Part shown: positions 1 to 10,705 of the stretch, piece by piece
Layout of the letters: each line of letters opens with the position of its first letter
How positions within the stretch are numbered: position 1 is the stretch's first letter
Assembly (NCBI GenBank): GCA_009801015.1
Contig: VHZZ01000504.1
Span: 158,228 to 182,140 of the forward strand
Length of the DNA: 23,913 bases
From: Silene noctiflora
Taxonomy: Eukaryota > Streptophyta > Magnoliopsida > Caryophyllales > Caryophyllaceae
Reading direction: 5' to 3'
The notes under the pieces: model-generated
Seen by the model: the letters and a program-made list of their open reading frames with translations, nothing else
What the model was told of the DNA's origin: nothing
Database searches by the model: none
Translations under genes and position numbers: made by a program

Positions 1-80
1 AAAAATCGTATATACGGAAAATCGTATAATGAGAACCGTATACCGTATCGTAACCGTATTAAAAAACCGTTTCGGAAATT
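1..80. repeat. Short irregular CCGTAT/CGTAT-rich repeat
   Basis: The first 80 bases repeat variants of CGTATA and CCGTAT at short irregular spacing (for example ATCGTATATACGG, ACCGTATACCGTATCG). It reads as the edge of a dispersed repeat or a degenerate microsatellite cut by the window boundary. No coding potential was seen. Confidence 0.4.
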
Positions 81-128
81 TTTGCTCAGCCCTATATAAC
101 AGAGGCCTATCCTGGGGCAACAATAAAG

Positions 129-991
<863 letters not shown>

Positions 992-3900
992 TCAAATGGG
1001 AAGCCCTTTCAGAATAAAACGATCCAACTGAATCCACACATGCGCCAAAACTCCACTTGACAAAGCATTGAATGCCTGTTTTGCAGCTGACCGGTGAGCT
1101 TCCAATGTAACAGGATCACTTAGAAGTTCATGAAGCGCTTTTACTAGCTCAGATTCTTTAGAAACCTATTTAGATTAAATTGAATACTGAGTTTAAGACT
1201 TTAAGTAATTCAACACCTCTAAAACAAATTGTGACAATCGCCATACTAAAAACACATACAATGCTTGAATTTCTTACAAAAAAGAATTTGCTTATCTGTC
1301 TTCTATTCTTCTTTCATCCTTTGTTCGTACATAGATACCGATAGCAAATAAAGTATAGAAGAATGTAACTAACCTGGAGAACAGATAAATTATTGAACCG
1401 CTGCATAGCTGATACCATGTGTGAGAAGTGTCCAATATGGGGTCCTGGGTTCAAAAGCCAACACTATTTAAGCTAGATGATGGACAATGATAAACCACAA
1501 ATACAAAGAAGATGACACAAAAAAACTACGGAACATCAGCTAATTTCTACACCAACCATCTGATGTGTCAGTAACATAATTGTTAGAGAGCTACTGTATT
1601 TTTTAGGTTAATCCAGTTTTGGGATCGTTAAATGAACATGAGAGTAGAAGACTGAACCTGTCAAAACAGCACATCCAGACGCCATTGCCTCTGAAATATT
1701 ATGACCAGCTAAATCAGATAGGAACGATCCTCCTACGACAGCAATGGGCATCAGCCTATAAAGTTCTCTTAGTTCACCTGCGGCATCAAATAAAGAGAAA
1801 GTTCAAGCTACACAACATTTGCTAGAAGACTCTGCCATCATGGAAGATGAATAATATCTGATGCGCAAGGCTCGCTGCAAAAGAAAAATGGATGCATGAG
1901 AAGATTAATATGCTTCAAGAGCTTAGATAAAGAGATTGCCATATGGTTTTGTGTAATATTGTGTATGTAACAAGATACACCTTACATCACTTGTAAGCCC
2001 TGCTTGTTAGATATGTCGTAATTTTTTTTTCTCTGTGGACGTGTAAATCGTCTTAAAAGTATTCATGTGTTTTTTTATCCTCAGGTATGCTAGCTTCTAC
2101 TTTCAGAATATTTTTTTACGTGGAAGTTTAAATCGATCCAGAAATAGGGAATAAAGGGGATAGCTAAACTGCCTTCAAATTCAGTCATAAATGTTCACCA
2201 ATGTAATGCCGCTACATGTTTAAGACCTTCTGGAAGGGCTTATGTAGATGGCATACTCTAATGATTCAAAATCTGCTATGCAGTTACATGTTTAAGAGAT
2301 AGCAGTCGCACTTCTAAAGCGTGAAGAATTGAGGATACACTCAACTCTCATCTCCTCTTTCAAAAATCAAAACAGCATTGCCACTGCACCTTTAAATTGT
2401 AAGAATTTGCGCCATGATTTGGTCAAATAAGATACTATGAAATAATTTTGAGCCGAAGGGCTCTGTGCCTTGACTGACAGTTCTTGATGAGGATTATAAT
2501 TGACTATGGATAGCATGTTTACTCTTACTGAAACTAGACAGCATACTCTTTTACCTCCCTCCCCATATCGAATCACTCTCGAATGTTTCTTTATCCACAA
2601 TTTCAACCTATCTGCTACATCATCATAATCATACACGGAAATAGGAAAGAATGCCTCAAAGAAAAACGTAGTTGCTCTTTCAGGTACAAGTTTTACTTTT
2701 TCATGTACTTTTTTCCACAATTTTCCATTCTTCACCCTTTCTCCAAAAAAACCAAAACAAATCCTTTCTTTTTCTCTAACTAAAATTAATCAAATCCTCA
2801 CCAAATTACTCAATTGTATATCTTCTTATATTAATCAAGTACGTAATAATTTTGACATGAAAATACACATCAATTTTATGTGTATGAAATAAAGTAGATG
2901 TAAATTAAATTAGGGTTTATGAAGAAAAGGTGCCTTAGTTGAACTGATACATCATTTCTTTCATTCTCAATCCTTGTTATTCTTGTTGATTGATTAATCA
3001 ACTATTTCGATTGAAATTTTCCAATATTCAACAAATAAATACGATTGGCAATCTGGCGTATGATCCAAGTATCACAATTGTCTATTTTGCAAAACTGCAA
3101 TTTGAAATAGTAAAATTAGAAGTTGAAATTGAATTGAAAATTGAAGAATTAGATGTGAAAGTTACATTATAATAAAGTAGTTGATGAGTTAGTGGAGACA
3201 AATTAGGTGGAAATTAAATTCATGGAGGAAAGGAAAGAGACAGAGTGCAATCCGAATTACGTGATTTGTCACGACATTCGGCATTTCTAGCAATTACTAA
3301 GATCTGTTTTCCAGGTTGGGCGAATTGTGCCACTTGATTTGTCCGGTCGATTAAGGCGAGTGGTAGTTGAGTGGTGGTGGCTGAGATATTATAAGGGTAA
3401 AATGGTAAACCATGTACATGATTGAGTAAATCATGTATATGAAAGAGCAACACCCAAGAAAAAACAAATTAAACTAAGGTGCTCACCTAATGTGTTAACC
3501 ATATATACGTTTGTTGCTGATGTAAGTTTATCACCATCAGGTCTTACAGCTACATCAAATCCTTCTTCTCTCAGACTCTATGCAATATCACAAAGGCATC
3601 GAGTAAATCATATGAAAGAACACAATTCAAATGAAATTCACGCTCCACCATTCCTATAAAAAAAATGAATTTTTTTAATAACAAAAATAATTGAGCTGAC
3701 GTTACTGGCCAGCACCACACTTAAGAGCAACAAAGATAATTTCTGTTTTCTACCAAACATAGCCATCCAATCATGGACTAGCTACATGGGCTTCAGTCCA
3801 CATAAGAAAAATATTTTCTAAGTTGTGAAGGTACAAAAATTGTAAACATCAGGTTGAAATGAATTTCAAGTAGCTTAATTACCACCAAGTTGAAACTCAC

Positions 3901-6900
3901 TGCATTACACAGCTACCTGAGCAAATTTGTAACCGTGTTCTGGATGGCGGGGCACAATAACAGTCAGCAAACTTTTGTGGCTTTGTAGCAGTTTTTTATG
4001 AGCATGAAGTATCACTGCAGAGCAAAGAGATAGCATATTTTTCCAATTAAAAAATGACTGAAGGCAATGGTCTTACGGTAAACAAAGATGTAGCACAAAG
4101 AAAAGACTTGAACAACAGCTGTACTGTAGCATATATTGCATAGTTTGTTTCAAAGTTACGGATAATGACAGAAGTCCGACACTTCACCGCTTTTTTCAAA
4201 GCCTCCAGGAAAAAAAAAAAAAAAAAAAACGGAAAGAAAAAGGCCAAAAATGATGTTTCATCCAAAAACAAGGTTTAGTAACTTTTACTCTTAATATTAT
4301 GTAGTTACGATGTTCTACTAGAAGTCACTGGTAATTTGAGTTCCTAATTAATTTACGACTTTGCTAATATTAAATGGGTCTACACTCTACAAGGTCACAC
4401 ACTTAAGAATTTGGGTAGCATTATAATTAGTGTAGGGAGCCCCATCATCCCCCTATATATAAAGATACAAGGGATATATTTTCTTCCATCTCTTTGTCTG
4501 GTGAGGGTCAAAAATCAAGGGGTCGGGGAGAGGAAAATTGTCCTGATTTGTACTACCAAACACAATCTACTTTATGTAGATAGCTGTTCGATGTTGGATT
4601 TGTAAGATTGTCTCCTGTATTTTTTGGTTCAGTAACATCTATCAAGGAGCAAGGAATTATTATCTTCTGATTCCCTTGTACACCTCAGCACCTAGATGTT
4701 TTACACTAATATAGCACACCTCCTAAAATGAATTTTTTTTGCTCTATCCATTCCCATATTTCTGTTGGTGAGAGTTTAAATTGAGAAGGCGCACTGAAGC
4801 GAGGGGTCCCACGGTGACGAGGCACAAGGCGCGAGCATTATGGACACGAGGTGCATTGATTATCAAAGGAAAATTTATATTTATTTTTGTAGTTTTTGGT
4901 GCAACAATAGTCCCTTTTTTGTTTTTAAAAGCGGGCTAACATGAATTTATAAGTGGATTAAGCATTAGGGGAGAAGAGAAGGGTAAAATAAAAGAATTTG
5001 GAAAAAAATATAGGATTTATAGAATGCGCCTCGAGTGCGTCTTGGAGCTCCTCGTGCGCCTTTTGGATCCTATGCACAACTTGAGGCAATTTGGCATGCG
5101 CATTAGTGCGCCTCGGCGCGCTTTTTGAAACTAAGGTCAGAGCATGTTGTTAGCCGTATCAATGTTATTAGTCAGATTTGACCAGAGTCATTTTAAGAAA
5201 TAGAGCTGAATCACCAACGAGCCCGAAAATACCCTATTTTTTTATCCGGAAAACTTTACGAGGTCATAACTCGTGTTTACGAGCCAGAAAGTGACGATTT
5301 TTTTTCCAAATTGAGCATCTTTCCGAGAACTACGACTTGAAAAAAAAATTGTCGAGTTTGGAACTCGTGAGATATGGTCACCCAAAGATTGCTCGGTCAA
5401 AAAAAACTTTGACATACAAAAATTACTAGCCACGGGATCCAAATACGACAATTTTTTTTCAAATCGTAGTTCTCAGAAAGATAATCGATTTGAAAAAAAA
5501 AAAAAATTGTCACTTTCTTAACTCGTAAACACGAGTTATGGCTTCTTAAAGTTTTCCGGATCAAAAAATTGGGTATTTTGGGCAATGCCAAACCTCAAGG
5601 GTACTGCGTTCATTTTCCGCGAAAAAAAATTACCACACCAACCTTCAAGTTCTCCTTTATGAATAGAAGAAGCCATCCAAGCCAGCCTGTGACTAAGTTG
5701 AAGCCGCAGATCTTCTGAGTTTTTGAGAGAATTCGTTGACATTGTACATCCCCCAACAGCTGGAAACAAGAAATTAACAGCAGCATGTGATCACTCAATA
5801 TAAATTCTCATGTCAGAAATTAAGAGTAAAGTGATATCTTGGTAGGATTTATAATAATGATCACCTTTAGTGTAGACTCTTTACTTGAGACATTTCCCAT
5901 GACATATTTATGCCATGTGTCCTTAAAAGGGCAACATCAGACATGTTCCACTATTCTTATATTGCGAGGTCCACTTGTAAAGGTGTCATTTTGGGTCAAA
6001 GGGGGATCAATCATGGTAGTAAATAATGGTTTACGTATTGATCACATAATCGGTCATTGTGCGGCACATACAGCCTCAAAATGTGGTCATAATGACCCCT
6101 AAAAGCTTTAAAAATCAGGCACTATGAGGTGTCGTGTCCAGGTTAAAATCATACAGCGCAACTGATCCTGTCCAAATGAGGATGTTAAGCCTTTAAAAGT
6201 TGTTAGTTACATACCCCTAGAGCTTTAAAAGGATACGGAAACTTTGTGCTATAAACTTGAGAGGGGAAGTATTGCATTCGGTAGGGAATACAGTCCCACA
6301 TTATATGTCAACTGCTTAATTTTAGTGCCCCTCTAGCCATCACTGGAGATTGATTAGAGTATCTTAATGGGCTACGGTCTACAGCATCAGGGGCCTCAGA
6401 CATACAAGTCAAATAACTCGGTTTATAACAGTTTTAGTAATGTGTCCTCGTCCCCCCCACCCTCCATATTATCAATTCGATAAAAGTTTACACTGAAATA
6501 TCTTAGGAGGTGTTTGGTTCACACAAAAAAAGTATGAGGTATGGGTTTGGAATGAGTCAAACTCATACCAAGTGTTTGGTTGGAAAATATAAGGGTTTCA
6601 TACCCATACCTCAAACCCATGAGGTATGGGTTTCTCATACCCAAGGTGGGGGGTGGGTATGAGATTGGGTATCATATTAGAATGAACAAAAATGTGAAAA
6701 TAAAAATTATGGCTTATTGTAAATCGATTTTTTATGTACTTTTTAATTACAAAATTATTTGTCATGATTTTATAATATAAGAAATTATTATTTAAAATAT
6801 TTTATTTTACGAATTTTAACCTAAATTTTAGTTTAAAACTCATACCACTCGAACTCGAAATTGAACCCAACACAAGGTATGAGGAATCGAGTTCCAAACC

Positions 6901-9900
6901 CATACCACCCTGGTTTGATTCCTGATTCCATACCGATACCTTTGTGCGAACCAAACGCTCCCTTAAATGAATAGCAATTGGCCTATGAGTAAAAGGCGCA
7001 CCCAAAGAAGTGGACCCGTACCATCAACATACTGGAAGTCTTGATGCAAAATGCAAATACACTTGCTGAAAATTAGTTTTCAGAGAAAGAAGGAGAGCCA
7101 GAAACATTTGTCCAGCAGATAAGGTGAAGAATGTTTTACCATATTTCAAGTCAGCGGAAGTGCTGATTATGAATGGTGGAGCTTCCAATAGCTGAAAACG
7201 AATGGACTCGGTGGTGCTCTGTGGTACAGAAGAACTTCATAGTTCATACACAAAAGGACAGCAGACAGCAGGTACAAGTATAAAGCATGGTAGTTTACCA
7301 ACGGCAAAATCAAAGAGAACTTTGACAGCATCAAGGCGATCAACGGACGTACAGCCGGTGCTGACCACCGTCTACAAGACTTCTCAGACATTCGAGCATT
7401 CAGCAAAGCCAAAAGTATCTGAGCCATAAAAAGAAATAACCTTTTTAGACATTAGGATACTACCCAAGGAGAGCAGAATTACACTTGTGATAAAAGAATG
7501 TTTCTCATGTAACAAGATGTTCTTCTACAAAGGCAGGGGAAGAAGGTACATCACAAGTCACGACTCACAAGGAACTTTGATAATGTTATACCATTAAATT
7601 TTAATTCTGTCCTTTTTGAAGTAAAGAAAATTAACTTTTCAGGATTAGGGTCTACAAACACAGTCATGGCTTCTTTAGCTCACTCCCTATGTATGAGGGG
7701 ACTCAAGATATACCATTTAACATAGTCAATAGCAACAAAATCTAAAATACCGCATCAATGATATTCTACTACAATCTATATTAAGCCAAGTCAAGAGGTT
7801 GTTCAGTCACGGTATCACTATCTAAAGAAGAAAGCCAATGCCACAACCTACAAGCACATTGCTGCAAAGAACAAGGTGAGGACGAGTTTCAGAACTTCTC
7901 AAACCCCGCAATGTTTGGCAGATATCATAAAATCAGAATTCTCAAGAAGACAATAGGAAGAAGGCCTGAACTATGACAGGAGTTTGTATTCCATTTCTAA
8001 CTGATAGCAGAACTAGCAGGATAAACTGGCCTAATGAAAATCATTATAAAAAAAATGGTTACAGCTAAAGGTTGCAGAAACTTTCAAACTCTTAACATCC
8101 TAATTCAGAGACAAAGGCACTGCATTAGAAGCAGCAAGCAATAAGCCAACAAAGCAGGCCTGGTCATCTGACTCATAAACATAATAAGCCTTTCTAAAGG
8201 GAAGATTCATTCCCTCATAGATTTATAACAAGGTACTCCTTAGCGACCACTACTTCGTCTATGTTAAAAAAAGAGAACCGGACAAAAAGATATCTACATC
8301 ACTGAACCATATTGTGGTAAGCTAAAGGCATAAATTATATTTAGCTACCAGAGTACCAGCGTAAAGGAAAAGTCACAGGGGAAGATGAACCCTGCCGAGT
8401 ATGCGAATCCAAGAAGACCAGCAAGCAAACTAACAACAGATTTCCAGGTTTCAGATGATGCCAGAATGAGACTAGATTCATTATAAAGAATGATTGTAGC
8501 AACCATAGTATAAAGCGTACAGGTTATTTAATACTAATGGAATATCTTAATGATTGTAGATCTATCAAGAATTAGGGACTCGCCTTATTGTTTGCAGCCG
8601 ACATTACAAGATTTGGCCAGAGTTCACTCTCAAGTAATATAATAGCACTTGGTTTCCAGTAGCTAAGGAAAGCATCCACCGCGGCTGGTAAATCCAGCGG
8701 AGCAAACTGGCAAATGTCAAAAAAAAAAAAAAAAATTATCTCCAGAGAATGAGATAACCAACAGAGAAACATAAAACACATATGATTTTAGGCAAGAAAC
8801 TAAAGATGGATGGCCAAAGCCCGTCAATCAAAAATCATATGATTGAAAAAAGGTAGGAGTCAGAGCAATGTATCAGATCTTTAGCAAATGATCTTTCATT
8901 ATTGCCGATAAAAAAGGTGTTACTGGGCTGGTCTCACAACTGAATTGCAAATCAAAGATCAGAAGAACTTTTTAATTAGTCAACCAACCTCATAGTGGGC
9001 CATTGGTAACAACAATAACCTGATTCTCAAACCCAAAAGGTAGAAAATAGATTGCAATAACATTACCCCGGTGGTAAGAGGGTAGGGTGTAAGCAACCTC
9101 TCCCCGGCTTTGATAGTACATAAATTTTTGCTCTATTATTGCGTCAATGGCAATCTCAGAAGCTTTGTTAATAAGAAATGAAAGCTGAACAATGTCGTCA
9201 ACATCTGATAATTTAAGAAGCTGAGCAGCTGAAGATTAGTTGACCTTCAGGTCATCAAATTACAGTAAACAGGAAAAATTGACAGAAACATACTGTAATT
9301 CAAAGAGTATCACCCATTAAGATAGTTTTCGAATTGCACATCGTCGTAATAGTGAGCATGATTAGTTACTAATATGGTTATCCACAACATAAGCAGTTCA
9401 AGATTTAAATGATCTCAGCGTATAATAAATCAGATTACCAAACAATGTACTCGTCTAGTGAAACAGAATGTAGCAAGCTGTACCTGATATATAACAGCGG
9501 GCGGAAGCTGGTTTTTCAGAACCTCGCTATAATAGAAAGAAAAGATTATTCAGTTGCACTTCCAACTACATCAAGACAAAAACGCGAAAAATTAACATTC
9601 ATGAAACGCATTACTCAAAATCAAACTATAACGATATTTTGTTCCTTGCTTATGTAGGCGGGAATAAGACCAACAACAGAGTCTCAAAATCTTCTTCGGT
9701 TTTCTTACTACTTGAGGGGCTCAAGTTCACAATAAAACAAGGTCTCTCAAATCCATTAGACAGCCTTACGCTTATTAATTACTATCTATTTGTAAGCCAC
9801 GCTTCCAACAACTTGAACGAAAACGGTGAAGAGGAACGTACAGACTTAATCAAAAATTGTAGGTGCTCATTATATCGCAGCTACTCAGCAAGAATTATGA

Positions 9901-10705
9901 TTACCAAAGCTCGATAGTTAATTCCACTCAATACCAAGTCACATTCCAAATACGAAAAACAATTGACATCCTAATCAACACAAAAAATAATCACCCGAAG
10001 AGCTAAACAGGATACTCACAATCCAGAGACAGTAGTTGTAGTCATGAGGATGTTCAAATCCGGACGCTCGATCAAACACCGTCTAATCACCGGAATCGCC
10101 GCCATCCCTTCGCCTATCAAACCAAAATAGGGATCACTTTAGTTCCAATTTTCTATTCTAGTTTACTAATTGCGTTACTTGTTCGCCACTGGATACGACG
10201 CAGTGGCAACAGGCCTAGTATAGACGGTCGCCCCATAAGCATAAGCAGTACTATTAAATTGAACCTTATGGTTAATTTGCTTTAATACTCGCTCCGTCCC
10301 GATCATTTATTCACCTTAATCAAAATATCGTAAACAAATAATTGGAACCTAGAGAAGTACGGAGTATTATTCTAATTTACCGTATTGTATCACTAGTTCG
10401 GGCCTAACATTGTTAATTTTAGTTTAATTACGTAATTTTAAATCCTGATTCCGCTACTGAATAAAACGGAGTTAAGAGTTACCGAGAGAGACGGCGTGAA
10501 ACCAGAGGAGGACACCGGGAGGGCGGCGGAGAGAAGGAATGCCGAGACGCTCGGGCCAGCGAGAGGAGTGTTCGAGGCCTCGGAATTTGCGGTAGCGTAG
10601 ATGGAGGTGGAGGAATGGAGAGAGAATGGTGGTGAGTGATTTGTAAAGGTTGTACAGTGTGTTCCCTCGCTTTCTCATCATCATCGCCGTTGAATATGGC
10701 GACAT
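992..10705 (-). CDS. KDTA: 3-deoxy-D-manno-octulosonic acid (Kdo) transferase, 12 exons, 450 aa
   Basis: Twelve exons join in phase without a stop: 10705-10483, 10113-10020, 9526-9484, 8706-8584, 7418-7299, 7218-7140, 5759-5643, 4014-3917, 3577-3487, 1777-1658, 1444-1374 and 1165-992. The protein is a GT30 glycosyltransferase of the WaaA/KdtA type, which moves Kdo from CMP-Kdo to a lipid A-like acceptor; plant members are reported in mitochondria. Visible motifs: HAVSLGEG (70-77, whose Glu76 aligns with the proposed catalytic base), FAPLDLP (121-127), ESELWPN (146-152), LLNARMS (166-172), VPRHPEH (287-293), VVGGSF (343-348) and GHNISEA (354-360). The length is close to that of plant homologues. 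The start is the first ATG after an in-frame TAG four codons upstream; Met8-10 are alternatives. The N-terminus is rich in Lys/Arg and poor in acidic residues, fitting organelle targeting or a membrane anchor. All introns are GT-AG except intron 4. Several introns carry MITEs. Confidence 0.93.
1778..3486 (-). other. KDTA intron 9, no element recognised
   Basis: This is a 1.7-kb intron between the exons at 3487-3577 and 1658-1777. The donor reads G/GTGAGC and the acceptor GCCGCAG/GTGAAC. It is AT-rich with homopolymer T runs. Several short open frames exist on both strands, but none resembles a known protein or has codon bias like the flanking exons. Confidence 0.6.
4210..4229. repeat. Poly(A) microsatellite, about 20 bp
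   Basis: An uninterrupted A run (T on the KDTA strand) lies inside KDTA intron 7. No adjacent retroposon body was recognised, so it is called a simple repeat only. Confidence 0.8.
4765..5122. repeat. GC-rich dispersed repeat with imperfect terminal inversions (KDTA intron 7)
   Basis: The left end contains GAGTTTAAATTGAGAAGGCGCACTGAAGCG. The reverse complement of the right end reads AGTTTCAAAAAGCGCGCCGAGGCGCACTAATGCG. The two share a GTTT-AAA block followed by GGCGCACT and GCG. The outer parts are unusually rich in GCGCCTCG-type words compared with the AT-rich middle and surroundings. This fits a decayed non-autonomous DNA transposon or foldback repeat. The boundaries are approximate, no target duplication was found, and the family is not assigned. 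Confidence 0.45.
5221..5583. mobile_element. Foldback MITE-like element, about 150-bp inverted arms
   Basis: The left end (GCCCGAAAATACCC, then TTATCCGGAAAACTTTA) is repeated inverted at the right end (GCCCAAAATACCC, then TGATCCGGAAAACTTTA). The similarity continues inward through CATAACTCGTGTTTACGAG, GAAAGTGAC plus poly-T, and GAGAACTACGA plus poly-A, to about 5370 and 5425. This leaves a roughly 50-base loop that itself has a small GTCAAA/TTTGAC hairpin. It lies in KDTA intron 7, its right end only about 60 bases from the exon 7 donor. No clear target duplication was found, so the superfamily stays open (Mutator-like or hAT-like). Confidence 0.75.
6506..6962. mobile_element. Tourist-like (PIF/Harbinger) MITE, 457 bp
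   Basis: The left terminus GGAGGTGTTTGGTTCACAC and the reverse complement of the right terminus GGGAGCGTTTGGTTCGCAC match at all but a few positions. The element is flanked on both sides by TTA (6503-6505 and 6963-6965), the 3-bp target duplication of PIF/Harbinger elements. It has no coding capacity. The interior contains several direct and inverted copies of GAGGTATGGGTTT near both ends, so it has nested subterminal repeats. It sits in KDTA intron 6, outside the splice sites. Confidence 0.85.
7419..8583 (-). other. KDTA intron 4, apparent GC-AG intron
   Basis: Exon 4 ends with codons for SAANNK and exon 5 begins ILLALLNARMS. The only junction that keeps frame and matches the family puts the donor at AATAAG/GCGAGT (8584/8583) and the acceptor at GGCTCAG/ATACTT. 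The donor is GC rather than GT, with an otherwise strong donor context. The nearest GT, four bases further on, would give the wrong phase. No repeat or gene was recognised inside. Confidence 0.7.
8718..8735. repeat. Poly(A) run in KDTA intron 3
   Basis: About 17 consecutive A lie just inside the intron 3 acceptor side (poly-T on the gene strand, 12 bases from the CAG acceptor). It probably serves as an extended polypyrimidine tract. Confidence 0.7.
9061..9117 (-). repeat. Possible SINE tail remnant
   Basis: On the minus strand, GGTTGCTTACACCCTACCCTC flanked by GGGGAGA and ACCCC resembles a motif common in plant SINEs of the Au type (GGTCTGCGTACAC-CACCCTCCCC). Only this motif was recognised; no pol III boxes, tail or target duplication could be assigned. 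It lies in KDTA intron 3. Confidence 0.35.
10288..10364. mobile_element. Internally deleted Stowaway-like MITE, 77 bp
   Basis: The left end CTCGCTCCGTCCCGATCA follows the Stowaway terminal consensus (CTCCCTCCGTCCC) with one or two changes. The right end reads TACGGAG. The element is flanked by TA at 10286-10287 and 10365-10366. At 77 bp it is shorter than usual, with a short right inverted repeat, so it looks like a deletion derivative. It is in KDTA intron 1, about 120 bases from the exon 1 donor. Confidence 0.6.

Noticed and set aside
2367-2783. Overlapping open frames on both strands (122 and 66 codons)
   Set aside because: They lie inside KDTA intron 9, show no recognisable domain and have intron-like AT-rich composition.
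3220-3453. 77-codon minus-strand open frame
   Set aside because: It lies in KDTA intron 9 upstream of the true exon at 3487-3577 orientation-wise and shows no family similarity; chance frame.
5242-5591. Several minus-strand open frames
   Set aside because: They are translations of the foldback element's arms, poly-A/T tracts included; not genes.
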